A DNA stretch of 9,174 bases from Bulleidia sp. (GCA_016293365.1 JAEDEK010000073.1:1-9174), one strand, 5' to 3'; positions 1 to 6,999 are shown, counted from the first letter of the stretch. Translations and numbers: made by a program. Notes: a model not told the origin generated them from the letters alone.

Positions 1-45
1 GCGATTCCTCCCGCTGATAAATCAGCAGGTTTCCTCGCCAGGTAA
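1..45 (+). CDS. Possible 3' end of an upstream gene (edge-truncated)
   Basis: Reading from base 1, frame 1 stays open for 14 codons and ends in TAA at 43-45, five bases before the VanY start. Frame 2 is also open, to a TGA at 71-73, which would overlap vanY by 23 bases. Either could be the tail of an upstream gene, and the short tract does not allow a choice or a product. If real, vanY is the second gene of an operon, and the AGG at 40-42 (its RBS) lies inside the preceding coding end. The GCTGAT-AA-ATCAGC dyad at 13-26 is not followed by a T run, so it does not look like a terminator. Low confidence. Confidence 0.3.
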   Translation, partial: AIPPADKSAGFLAR

Positions 46-50
46 TTTCA

Positions 51-968
51 ATGAACGAAGATATCAGAAATGAAAAAGAAAAGGAAGAACATTCCGAGCT
101 GACAACAGATCTGCAGGAAATGACATCAACCGATATTCCTGTTGAAGTGAATGAAAATACTGCAGAAGAAATCGTGGAACAGCCAGCAAAGAAGAAAAGA
201 AAACCTCTTTCCATCAATGTACTGATTTCATGCCTGCTGGTATGCTCGATTGCTCTGCTTGGTTTATCAGTATTTGCTTTTATCAATCGTGGTGAAATTG
301 CCAAGAAAATACGTGATGATGCCACAACACCAACATCTTTTACAGAAACACCTACAACTGAAAATACACTTCCTTCAGAGCTGACAACACCTTCCTCCAA
401 GACTGTGCTTGTTGACTCTGTTCACACACTGCCAGTTGATTATGTACCATCCACATTAACAGAAATCTACATGCGCTCTACTTCCGATGTCGTTATCGTA
501 GATGAGGAAACAGGTAATAAGGCCAAGGAAATGCTGCAGGCTGCATCGGATGCAGGAATTGATATTTATGTCGTTACTGCTTACCGTTCCTATGAGGATC
601 AGCAGAAATACTACACATCCCGTATGGAACTGCTCGGTAATTCCGAAGAAGCAAAGAAACAGATTCAGGCTGCCGGATGTTCCGAACATCAGACAGGTCT
701 GGCTCTGGATTTTACAGATGATCCTGCCAATGCACAGTCCACTGTGGAATTTGCCAATACAGATGCGGGTAAGTGGCTGTATGAACATGCTCATGAATAT
801 GGATTCATCCTCCGCTATCCAAAAGATAAGGAAAAGATCACAGGTTATACATTTGAACCATGGCATTACAGATATGTCGGAACAGATGTAGCCAATGCGA
901 TTTATGAGATGGGTCCAGATACAACATTTGAGGAATACTACGGTATCAATCACGATGGCCAGTCATGA
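51..968 (+). CDS. Membrane-anchored VanY-type D,D-carboxypeptidase (peptidase M15B)
   Basis: Predicted zinc D-alanyl-D-alanine carboxypeptidase that trims the terminal D-Ala of peptidoglycan stem peptides outside the membrane. The 305-residue protein has an acidic cytoplasmic N-terminus (1-46), a KKKRK cluster (47-51), one membrane helix (about 54-78), a Ser/Thr/Pro-rich linker (about 92-117) and a C-terminal M15 domain (about 125-295). The domain shows YRSYEDQ (178-184), the SEHQTGLALD motif with zinc ligands H213 and D220, and EPWHYRY with catalytic E269 and zinc ligand H272. All key residues are present. The ATG at 51 has a modest AGG RBS at 40-42; the next Met (codon 23) lacks a properly spaced RBS. 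The downstream M29 gene starts inside its last codons. No vanRS/vanHAX genes are visible, so this is more likely housekeeping or peptidoglycan tailoring than glycopeptide resistance. An L,D- or D,D-dipeptidase role in the same family is possible. Confidence 0.9.
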   Translation: MNEDIRNEKEKEEHSELTTDLQEMTSTDIPVEVNENTAEEIVEQPAKKKRKPLSINVLISCLLVCSIALLGLSVFAFINRGEIAKKIRDDATTPTSFTETPTTENTLPSELTTPSSKTVLVDSVHTLPVDYVPSTLTEIYMRSTSDVVIVDEETGNKAKEMLQAASDAGIDIYVVTAYRSYEDQQKYYTSRMELLGNSEEAKKQIQAAGCSEHQTGLALDFTDDPANAQSTVEFANTDAGKWLYEHAHEYGFILRYPKDKEKITGYTFEPWHYRYVGTDVANAIYEMGPDTTFEEYYGINHDGQS

Positions 969-1941
969 TCTGAAACTTTCAGCCGGGGCAAGGGCTGTCA
1001 TCAATCAGTGGATTCGAGTGAAAGAAGGCATGACCATCTGCATTGTCACTTCTGCTGTTCATAAAGAAGAATGTGAATATCTGGAAAAAGAAGCAGAACT
1101 TGCCGGAGGCATACCGACAATCCTGATGGTGGAACAGGAAGGGATTCATGTCGGAGCATATTTTGATGCAAATCCTGATATCTTTCTGCCATATGATGTC
1201 ATTATCGGAGCTTCCGATTATTCCATTATCACAACAAAAGCTGCTGAACGGGCACTGAGTACCGGAAAGAAGGTGCTTTCTCTTCCTCTTTCTACTTCCA
1301 CTTCCAGAAGCATGCTCAGTTATGATTTCATGTTCATGGACCCTGTCGAAGCAAGAATCACTGCAGAAACAGCCATTGGCATGATTGGTAAAGCTGAAAC
1401 CGTACATATCACAACAAGAAGCGGTACAAGCCTGACCATTTCCATTAAGGATCGACCTGTTTCCTACTTCAATGGAAACTTCTGGCCAAGACATCCGTTC
1501 TCCAGTGCGTCTTTTGAAATCTACTGTCCGATTGTTGAAAACAGTATGGAAGGAACGCTGATCTGTGATGGAAGCTTCGGTTACATCGGAAAAGTAAAAG
1601 AACCGGTACGCATTGAATGGAAAAACGGAAGAATCGTATCCATTGATGACAGTGAAGAAGGAAAACGTCTTAAGGCATACTTTGAAACATATAAGGATCC
1701 GGAAATGTATGTTGCCGGTGAACTAGGTATCGGCCTCAATGAACTGAGCCGTTGTGTTGGAGAATGCTACATCGAAGATGAAAGTACCTATGGTACATTC
1801 CATATCGGTGTCGGCAGAAATATCGGACTGGGAGGAATCCATAAGGCAAGTGGTCACTTTGATCTTGTCACATGGCATCCTACGATCTGGTTTGATCAGA
1901 AACTGATCATGAAAGACGGCAGCTTTGTCATGCCGGACTGA
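955..1941 (+). CDS. M29 family aminopeptidase T-like metalloprotein (short form)
   Basis: Likely cytoplasmic metallo-aminopeptidase of the AmpS/AmpT (COG2309) type, 328 residues with no signal peptide. The N-terminal half (about 5-140) matches the family's GARAVI...VKEGM start. The C-terminal half carries candidate metal ligands E195 (VENSMEGT), E256 (GELGIGLN), E276, H283 (TFHIGVG) and the HFD pair H301/D303. It is shorter than classical AmpS/AmpT (around 400 residues). The same fold includes 2,5-dihydroxypyridine dioxygenase (NicX), so peptidase activity is not certain. The start chosen is the ATG at 955: upstream in-frame Met codons lie deeper inside vanY, and the family's N-terminus begins here. 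It overlaps the vanY end by 14 bases and has no clear RBS of its own, which suggests translational coupling. A terminator begins at the stop codon. Family assignment is good; the substrate is unknown. Confidence 0.8.
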   Translation: MASHDLKLSAGARAVINQWIRVKEGMTICIVTSAVHKEECEYLEKEAELAGGIPTILMVEQEGIHVGAYFDANPDIFLPYDVIIGASDYSIITTKAAERALSTGKKVLSLPLSTSTSRSMLSYDFMFMDPVEARITAETAIGMIGKAETVHITTRSGTSLTISIKDRPVSYFNGNFWPRHPFSSASFEIYCPIVENSMEGTLICDGSFGYIGKVKEPVRIEWKNGRIVSIDDSEEGKRLKAYFETYKDPEMYVAGELGIGLNELSRCVGECYIEDESTYGTFHIGVGRNIGLGGIHKASGHFDLVTWHPTIWFDQKLIMKDGSFVMPD

Positions 1942-1966
1942 CAGGTGTATGTGCACCTGTTTTTTT
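1941..1966 (+). terminator. Rho-independent terminator after the M29 gene
   Basis: ACAGGTG (1941-1947) pairs perfectly with CACCTGT (1954-1960) around a six-base loop and is followed by six T. The first base overlaps the last base of the M29 stop codon. It ends the vanY-M29 unit. Confidence 0.85.
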
Positions 1967-1997
1967 ATGTTTCAGGATGAAAAAACAGTGATACACT

Positions 1998-2019
1998 TAT
2001 TATATAGGTTTTTAAGGAG
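1998..2019 (+). promoter_or_regulatory. Candidate -10 region and strong RBS of the GH13 gene
   Basis: The only TA-rich block between the upstream terminator and the GH13 start is TATTATATA (1998-2006), which could serve as a -10 element. No good -35 is visible at 16-18 bases. AAGGAG at 2014-2019 is a full RBS, eleven bases before the ATG at 2031. If the -10 is correct, transcription would begin only a few bases before or at the RBS, so the true promoter may lie elsewhere. Confidence 0.3.
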
Positions 2020-2030
2020 TTTAAAATCAT

Positions 2031-3563
2031 ATGATCGAATGGCTGAAAGATGCAATATTCTATGAAATCTATCCGCAGACATTCAGAGATTCCAATGCGG
2101 ATGGTATTGGTGACATCAACGGAATCATTGAAAAGCTGGATTATATCCAGGATTTAGGCTGTAATGCGATCTGGATGAATCCATGTTTTGATTCTCCATT
2201 TGTGGATGCAGGTTATGATGTACGTGACTACTATAAAGTCGCACCAAGATACGGCACAAATGAAGATCTGAAACATCTTTTTGAAGAAGCACACGAAAGA
2301 GGAATGCATGTCATTCTTGACCTTGTTCCAGGGCATACATCCAGTGAATGCAAATGGTTTAAAGAATCATGCAAAGCAGAAAGAAATGCCTATACAGACC
2401 GATATGTATGGTCAGATTCCATCTGGAATGCACCAACAGGCATTGGCAGAATTACCGGATGGCTCAGAGGTGGATATGACAGAGATGGTTCTGCGGCAGT
2501 CAACTTCTTTACTGCTCAGCCTGCTTTGAACTATGGATTCTACGAAAAAGATGAAGGACAGTCATGGCAGCAGGATATCCATGATGAAGGTCCTGTTTCC
2601 ACAAGAAAAGAACTTCTAAAGATCATGAAATTCTGGCTTTCTCTGGGATGTGATGGTTTCAGAGTGGATATGGCAGGATCGCTTGTCAAAAATGATCCGA
2701 ATAATATCGGTATTATTTCACTCTGGCAGGAAATCTTCTCTGCATTACGTCCTGAATATCCTGAAGCTGCATTTGTCTCGGAATGGGGTGAACCGGATGT
2801 TGCCCTGCAGGCAGGATTTGATATGGACTTCCTACTTCATTTTGGACCAAGTCATTACCTTGATCTGTTCCGTACAGAAACACCTTACTTTGGTGGGAAA
2901 GGCAATCTGAAAGAATTCTTCTCCCTGTATATGAAGAATCTGAAAAAGACAGAAGGAAAAGGTATGATCTGTATTCCAAGTGGTAATCATGATATGGACC
3001 GCATGGCGGAAACACTCACTCCTGATCAGATGAAGATGGCATTTACGTTCCTGCTGACCATGCCTGGTGCACCTTTCATTTATTATGGTGATGAAATAGG
3101 CATGCGTAAGATCCATAATCTTCCAAGTAAGGAAGGCGGTTATTCCAGAACAGGATCCAGATCCCCGATGCAGTGGGATGACAGTGTCAACTGTGGTTTC
3201 TCCTCTGCTTCTGAAGATATGCTGTATCTGCCGATTGATTCAGAGATGGCAGACACCATCAATGTCAAAGCAGAAAGAGCAGATTCCAACAGTCTTTACC
3301 ATGAAGTAAAAAAACTGATCCGGATGCGTATCATTCATCCTGCTCTTGCCAATACATCTGAATTCGAACTGCTTTATGCCAGTGGAAATCCTGTTATATA
3401 CCGCAGATTCTGTGATTATGAAAGTCTGATCGTGGCATTCAATCCATCCGATCAGCCATGTTCCTTCTCCTTACCACAGGGTGAAGTCATCTATTCCTTC
3501 AATGATCTCCCATTTGATCCGAATACCCTTCCACCTTTCAGTGCATATATTATTTCCATGTAA
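2031..3563 (+). CDS. GH13 family cytoplasmic alpha-glucosidase/alpha-amylase-like enzyme
   Basis: Glycoside hydrolase of the alpha-amylase superfamily, 510 residues without a signal peptide, so it probably acts on imported alpha-glucosides or oligosaccharides. The (beta/alpha)8 domain spans about 1-430, with a beta-sheet C-domain to 510. Visible are the N-terminal EIYPQTFRDSNADGIGD with a Ca-loop-like D20-D28, region I DLVPGH (D97, H102), region II GFRVDM (R211, nucleophile D213), region III VSEWGE (acid/base E251), region IV SGNHD (N319-H320, transition-state stabiliser D321), and PGAPFIYYGDEIGM (345-358). The catalytic triad is intact. Region I has Gly (101) where most GH13 enzymes have Asn. 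Architecture resembles oligo-1,6-glucosidase or trehalose-synthase-like members, but the exact subfamily and substrate cannot be read. It stands alone between two terminators with its own RBS. No sugar transporter or LacI regulator is adjacent. Confidence 0.88.
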   Translation: MIEWLKDAIFYEIYPQTFRDSNADGIGDINGIIEKLDYIQDLGCNAIWMNPCFDSPFVDAGYDVRDYYKVAPRYGTNEDLKHLFEEAHERGMHVILDLVPGHTSSECKWFKESCKAERNAYTDRYVWSDSIWNAPTGIGRITGWLRGGYDRDGSAAVNFFTAQPALNYGFYEKDEGQSWQQDIHDEGPVSTRKELLKIMKFWLSLGCDGFRVDMAGSLVKNDPNNIGIISLWQEIFSALRPEYPEAAFVSEWGEPDVALQAGFDMDFLLHFGPSHYLDLFRTETPYFGGKGNLKEFFSLYMKNLKKTEGKGMICIPSGNHDMDRMAETLTPDQMKMAFTFLLTMPGAPFIYYGDEIGMRKIHNLPSKEGGYSRTGSRSPMQWDDSVNCGFSSASEDMLYLPIDSEMADTINVKAERADSNSLYHEVKKLIRMRIIHPALANTSEFELLYASGNPVIYRRFCDYESLIVAFNPSDQPCSFSLPQGEVIYSFNDLPFDPNTLPPFSAYIISM

Positions 3564-3566
3564 CAG

Positions 3567-3591
3567 AAACAGAGGCTTTCGCCTCTGTTTT
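3567..3591 (+). terminator. Rho-independent terminator after the GH13 gene
   Basis: A perfect 10-bp stem, AAACAGAGGC (3567-3576) with GCCTCTGTTT (3581-3590), closes a TTTC tetraloop. The 3' arm plus one base supplies a short T4 run. It starts three bases after the stop codon. Confidence 0.85.
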
Positions 3592-3657
3592 CACTTATTT
3601 TCCTTTGATTCATTTGATTATCTGTGTCATGCTTATTCACAATTAAGAGGAAAAAAT

Positions 3658-5055
3658 ATGACTGATTACAGAAAACTGATTGATGATTTATGGGGATATG
3701 CTGAAACAGGTTTTGAGGAATACCATTCAGCTGAAACAATGTGCACCTTTCTGGAAAACGAAGGCTTTCAGGTAACACGCAATATCGCACATATGGAAAC
3801 AGCTTTTGAAGCTGTTTATGGAACAGGGAAACCTGTGATCTGCTTTTTAGCAGAATATGATGCTCTTTCCGGCATGAATCAGAAAGCGGATGTCACACAT
3901 TATGAACCAGTGACATGTGCATCTGATAATGGCCATGGCTGTGGACATCACCTGCTTGGTACAGGTGCCATCCGTGCTGCGGTACAATATAGAAACTACC
4001 TGAAGGAAAACAGCCTTCCAGGTACCGTAAAACTTGTTGGATGTCCGGCAGAAGAAACCGGATCCGGTAAAGCATATCTTGCAAGAGATGGTTATTTCGA
4101 TGACTGCGATATCGCCTTAACATGGCATCCATCTGTATATAACATGGTTTCCACCGGCTCTTCTCAAAGCTGTATTGCATGTTTCTTCAAATTCCATGGT
4201 GTATCTGCCCATGCTGCAGGTTCACCACACCTTGGCAGAAGTGCACTGGATGCGTGTGAGTTGATGAATGTCGGTGTCAATTATCTCAGGGAACATATGG
4301 AACCGACAGACCGGGTACACTATGCCTACATTGATGCCGGTGGAAAGGCACCAAATGTTGTTCAGAGCGAAGCCGTACTGAAATACTTTGTCAGAAGTGC
4401 TACCAATCCAAAATGCATGGATCTGTATCAAAGAGTCATTGACTGTGCCAAAGGTGCTGCATTAATGACGGGCACAACAGTAGATATCATATTTGATGAA
4501 GGTCTGAGCAATCTTGTACCAAACTTCACCCTGGAAGATGTACTGGCAGAATCTTTCAGAAAACTGTACCACCCTTGCTTTACGCAGAAACAGCTCGACT
4601 ATGCTCAGTCATTCAAGGATACCTTTGATACAGAACAGTCCATCAGCTGTATTCCTTATTCTGTCAAAGACAGACAGAGCGTCATTGACAGTATCAGAAA
4701 ACATCCGATCAATGATTTCTTTGTGGAAACATTCCATAGCGATGTCTGTGAAATGGGATCCACGGATGTCGGAGATGTATCATGGGTCGTCCCGACTGCC
4801 CAGATCAATACAGCATGTTACAGCTATGGTGCAGATGCACACAGCTGGCAATGGGTTGCACAGGGAAAGAGTGAAACAGCCATGCAGGCTTCCCTTCTTG
4901 CGGGTGACATTCTGTGTGATGCAGCCAAAACACTCTATCACAACCCTCATATTATTGAAGAAGCAAAGTCAGAACTGAAACAGAGACTGCAGGGCCATAC
5001 TTACCAGTGCCTGATTCCTGCCGATATCATGCCTCATATTTCAAAAGCAGAATAA
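3658..5055 (+). CDS. M20D family amidohydrolase, AbgB-like
   Basis: Cytoplasmic di-metal amidohydrolase of peptidase family M20, 465 residues. It is closest in motif pattern to AbgB, which with AbgA cleaves p-aminobenzoyl-glutamate; related enzymes cleave other N-acyl amino acids or small peptides. Seen: LWGYAETGFEEYHSA at the N-terminus, HGCGHHLLG with C95 and H97, the EE pair E132/E133 in CPAEETGSG, H157 in TWHP, the lid/dimer-domain motif SAHAAGSPHLGRSALDA (183-199) and a late H395 in GADAHSW. All expected metal and catalytic positions are present. The ATG at 3658 has a good AGAGG RBS (3646-3650), seven bases away; upstream in-frame codons run through the GH13 terminator and are unlikely. 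There is no adjacent abgA or abgT, so a p-aminobenzoyl-glutamate role is not supported by context. It may instead work on what the convergent DUF969/DUF979 pair transports, but that is inference. No convincing promoter was found in 3592-3645. Confidence 0.87.
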   Translation: MTDYRKLIDDLWGYAETGFEEYHSAETMCTFLENEGFQVTRNIAHMETAFEAVYGTGKPVICFLAEYDALSGMNQKADVTHYEPVTCASDNGHGCGHHLLGTGAIRAAVQYRNYLKENSLPGTVKLVGCPAEETGSGKAYLARDGYFDDCDIALTWHPSVYNMVSTGSSQSCIACFFKFHGVSAHAAGSPHLGRSALDACELMNVGVNYLREHMEPTDRVHYAYIDAGGKAPNVVQSEAVLKYFVRSATNPKCMDLYQRVIDCAKGAALMTGTTVDIIFDEGLSNLVPNFTLEDVLAESFRKLYHPCFTQKQLDYAQSFKDTFDTEQSISCIPYSVKDRQSVIDSIRKHPINDFFVETFHSDVCEMGSTDVGDVSWVVPTAQINTACYSYGADAHSWQWVAQGKSETAMQASLLAGDILCDAAKTLYHNPHIIEEAKSELKQRLQGHTYQCLIPADIMPHISKAE

Positions 5056-5057
5056 AA

Positions 5058-5092
5058 AAAAGATCTGTTGACGATAAGTCTTCAGATCTTTT
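5058..5092. terminator. Bidirectional terminator between convergent M20D and DUF979 genes
   Basis: AAAAGATCTG (5058-5067) pairs with CAGATCTTTT (5083-5092). Inside, a TT/TT internal loop is capped by GAC/GTC (5070-5072 and 5078-5080) around GATAA. The + strand ends in T4 and the - strand in an eight-T run, so it can end both the M20D transcript and the DUF969-DUF979 transcript. Confidence 0.85.
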
Positions 5093-5097
5093 CATAC

Positions 5098-6057
5098 TCA
5101 GAATGCCCAGAAATACATTAACAGGATGTGTACGATCATCATGATCACAGCAATAGGAGCCTGTGCCTTGATGATGGAATACTTACCCTTTGTTTCCAGT
5201 AATGCTGCTGGCATAATATTGAAGTTTGCTGCCATTGGTGTCAGCAGAGTTCCACAATAACCTGCTGTCAGACCAAGTGCACCTACAACTGCAGGATTTG
5301 CACCCTGATTGATCAGGAATGGAATACCTACACCTACTGTAATAACAGAGAAGGCCGCGAAACCATTACCCATGATCATTGTGAATAATGCCATACCGAT
5401 GCAGTATACTGCACATGCGATGAAGTGAGCACCTTCCGGTACAAGTCCAGCAACGAAGCTGGAAATGACTGTACCGACACCAGCTGCTGTAAACAGAGCA
5501 CCAAGTGCGGATAACAGCTGTGGCAGGAATGCAACTGCACCCATGTTATCCAGAAGTCTATTACCTTCTGTAATGACGGACTTTGCCGGAGCCTTTGTAA
5601 TTGCAAGAACTGCAATAACACCGAATACTGCGGAAACACCAATTGCGTTGTTACCGGAAACAATACCAACAGAAGCAAACAGTACAGATACCAGAGCCAG
5701 AATCAGAGCTGGAATGAATACCTTGTAACCGATCTTATCTGCATTCGCTCTTGTTTCTTCACGTGTTGGAACAACATTCTTTGTTTCAACAACACCGCCG
5801 ATGGCAGTGATCACTGCACATGCAACAAGAAGGAAACCGATTAATGCAGATGGAACATATGGTCCAGCAATGAAGCTGAATCCCATGATGCACCAGAAGA
5901 TACCTGTAGTTGTGTGTTTTGCTGTAGATGTGTCCTTGAATGCCTTTACGCCATTTGCGATGAATACAAGACCGATAATGCAGTAGAAGATTTCCTGAAG
6001 AATCGGATTGTATACTGCACTGACTTCAGCAGGAACAAGTGTAAGAGCCTGTACCAT
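5098..6057 (-). CDS. DUF979 family integral membrane protein, predicted permease subunit
   Basis: Polytopic inner-membrane protein of 319 residues with about nine or ten hydrophobic helices (for example around 21-38, 53-90, 113-134, 138-155, 174-203, 209-230, 232-250, 256-272 and 302-318). The most telling segments are MGNGFAAFSVITVGVGIPF (229-247), GANPAVVGALG (252-262) and CGTLLTPMAANFNIMPAAL (268-286), which I recognise as the DUF979 signature. The function of DUF979 is not experimentally settled as far as I know. It is usually encoded with DUF969 and often near pcp, and is predicted to be a transporter. Its ATG (6057-6055) overlaps the DUF969 stop in a TAATG junction, with GGAGG eight bases upstream inside DUF969, so the two are translationally coupled and probably form one complex. 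Polar or small residues in the GN-G and TPMAANFN segments suggest substrate- or ion-binding re-entrant loops (inference). Confidence 0.87.
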   Translation of the reverse strand: MVQALTLVPAEVSAVYNPILQEIFYCIIGLVFIANGVKAFKDTSTAKHTTTGIFWCIMGFSFIAGPYVPSALIGFLLVACAVITAIGGVVETKNVVPTREETRANADKIGYKVFIPALILALVSVLFASVGIVSGNNAIGVSAVFGVIAVLAITKAPAKSVITEGNRLLDNMGAVAFLPQLLSALGALFTAAGVGTVISSFVAGLVPEGAHFIACAVYCIGMALFTMIMGNGFAAFSVITVGVGIPFLINQGANPAVVGALGLTAGYCGTLLTPMAANFNIMPAALLETKGKYSIIKAQAPIAVIMMIVHILLMYFWAF

Positions 6058-6761
6058 TATTTAGTACCTCCTTTTCCATACTTCTTTGCAAGTGTGATGT
6101 CATACCACATGTAATATGCAAAGCAGACTACCATTGTAATGACAGCGATCGGCCAGGAGTTTGCTGCAATGGATAATGCATCTACTGCAAATCCCTGTTC
6201 TGTCAGTGTGGAGACAATCAGAAGAGTACCGGATGCACCCATGAAGCAGTTCTGACCGAAGAAGTTACCGAAGTTTTCTGTACCAGCACAGATACCCTTG
6301 AGGAAGTCTTCTTCCTTATCATCTTCAATGACTGCATCTCCATATCTGTTGGCAATCGCACCTTCAGACATAGGAAGAATAATCGGACGGATGAACTGAA
6401 CGTGACCACCCAGTCTTAAAGAGAAAGCTGCAGAGAGAATACGGATAATTGTCCATACACCCAGCAGTCTGCCAACTGTCAAAGCCTTGAGGTTCTGGAT
6501 GAAATCCTTCGCCTTATCACGCAGACCATAACGTTCACAGATGCCAATAACGCCAACTGTTAAAGCAAACAGTGTAGCAGTACGGTTGGAAATGAAGGAA
6601 TTACCGAATGTTTCGAAAATTCCCATGAATGTCATCGAACCTTCCATTACCGCAACAAGACCGGTTGCGATACCGGCGGCGACGACTGTTGCGATTGTAT
6701 CCCATCTTAATGTGAAACCAACGACAACAATTAATACACCAATTAACTTGAGAAGTTCCAT
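6057..6761 (-). CDS. DUF969 family integral membrane protein, predicted permease subunit
   Basis: Integral membrane protein of 234 residues with about six helices (around 5-18, 22-40, 62-75, 97-114, 172-188 and 203-219). Family-defining stretches are LRLGGHVQFIRPIILPM (115-131), with buried-looking charged and polar residues R116, H120, Q122 and R125, and ENFGNFFGQNCFMGASG (162-178). A charged cytoplasmic-looking loop (about 140-156, rich in D/E/K) lies between them. It is the first gene of a two-gene operon with DUF979. The ATG at 6761 is preceded on the minus strand by GAAAGGGG, a good RBS at about seven bases. Function is unproven; the pairing with DUF979 and the frequent company of pcp suggest uptake or export of pyroglutamate, pyroglutamyl peptides or another small amide. 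Neither protein alone resembles a complete secondary transporter, so a heteromeric permease is plausible. Confidence 0.87.
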   Translation of the reverse strand: MELLKLIGVLIVVVGFTLRWDTIATVVAAGIATGLVAVMEGSMTFMGIFETFGNSFISNRTATLFALTVGVIGICERYGLRDKAKDFIQNLKALTVGRLLGVWTIIRILSAAFSLRLGGHVQFIRPIILPMSEGAIANRYGDAVIEDDKEEDFLKGICAGTENFGNFFGQNCFMGASGTLLIVSTLTEQGFAVDALSIAANSWPIAVITMVVCFAYYMWYDITLAKKYGKGGTK

Positions 6762-6825
6762 GGTTTACCCCTTTCTTTGCGCTGTTTTAAGCGACTAAGC
6801 CAGTTCATAATAACAGAAAAAATAA

Positions 6826-6840
6826 CATATTATCCCACAA
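6826..6840 (-). promoter_or_regulatory. Candidate extended -10 promoter for the DUF969-DUF979 operon
   Basis: On the minus strand, TGGGATAAT (6837-6829) fits an extended -10 element (TG-n-GATAAT). The -35 position (about 6857-6852) has no consensus hexamer, as is tolerated with extended -10 promoters. It would give a leader of about 60 bases before the DUF969 start. The dyad at 6844-6860 covers its -35 area. Confidence 0.4.
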
Positions 6841-6843
6841 TTC

Positions 6844-6860
6844 TGTAAATTTATGTTACA
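6844..6860. promoter_or_regulatory. Dyad TGTAA-N7-TTACA, candidate operator
   Basis: TGTAAATTTATGTTACA is a perfect 5-bp inverted repeat around seven bases, and outer TT (6841-6842) and AA (6862-6863) extend the symmetry. It lies over the presumed -35 region of the DUF969 promoter, so a bound dimeric regulator would block that promoter. An alternative dyad, ATGTT-ACAA-AACAT, overlaps it at 6853-6866. The cognate regulator is not encoded in this window. Confidence 0.4.
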
Positions 6861-6899
6861 AAACATGAATTTTTGAAAACAGTTTCCTATATTCTTTCA

Positions 6900-6916
6900 T
6901 TTCCATCACATGGAAA
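6900..6916. promoter_or_regulatory. Perfect dyad TTTCCAT-CAC-ATGGAAA, candidate operator
   Basis: TTTCCAT (6900-6906) and ATGGAAA (6910-6916) are perfect 7-bp inverted arms around CAC. The site is not followed by a T run on either strand, so it does not read as a terminator. It sits midway between the divergent promoters, just upstream of a possible -35 (TTGATA, 6925-6930) of the rightward gene, which suits an activator or shared regulator site. Confidence 0.45.
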
Positions 6917-6924
6917 CTTCATTC

Positions 6925-6953
6925 TTGATATGAAAAAAAACAGTATTCAGAAT
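6925..6953 (+). promoter_or_regulatory. Candidate promoter of the NagB/YieK-like gene
   Basis: TTGATA (6925-6930) is one base off a consensus -35. CAGAAT (6948-6953), 17 bases downstream, is a partial -10. An alternative -10, TACAAT (6964-6969), matches better but lacks a -35. AAGGAG at 6985-6990 is the RBS. A near-palindrome covers the -10 region. Confidence 0.35.
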
Positions 6954-6960
6954 CTGTTTT
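6937..6960. repeat. Near-perfect inverted repeat over the rightward promoter
   Basis: AAAACAG (6937-6943) mirrors CTGTTTT (6954-6960), and inside them ATTC (6945-6948) mirrors GAAT (6950-6953), with one unpaired T at 6944. It overlaps the proposed -10 at 6948-6953, so it could be a repressor site. Read on the minus strand it is followed by an eight-T tract (6933-6940, partly within the arm), so a weak terminator against antisense transcription is the alternative. Confidence 0.45.
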
Positions 6961-6999
6961 ATATACAATGGAATTATCAGAAAAAAGGAGAAAAAAAAG

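Noticed and set aside
456..953. Long antisense open frame opposite vanY
   Set aside because: It lies wholly within vanY, its translation is Cys/Ile/Phe-rich without family motifs, and the + strand frame has intact catalytic motifs.
895..954. Upstream Met codons as the start of the M29 protein
   Set aside because: They would add 20 residues fully overlapping vanY and unlike family N-termini; ATG 955 fits better.
51..968. Glycopeptide-resistance vanY
   Set aside because: No vanR/S/H/A/X/Z genes nearby; VanY-like M15B carboxypeptidases are common housekeeping enzymes in Bacillota.
979..1494. Antisense open frame of 171 codons opposite the M29 gene
   Set aside because: Composition is typical of a shadow frame and it has no RBS; the sense frame matches M29.
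3481..3657. N-terminal extension of the M20D protein by 59 codons
   Set aside because: It would read through the GH13 end and its terminator hairpin; ATG 3658 has a proper RBS and the M20 N-terminus starts there.
6762..6999. Riboswitch or T-box leader in the divergent region
   Set aside because: Each leader is only about 40-60 bases, with no T-box sequence, no conserved aptamer core that I can identify and no leader terminator facing the genes.
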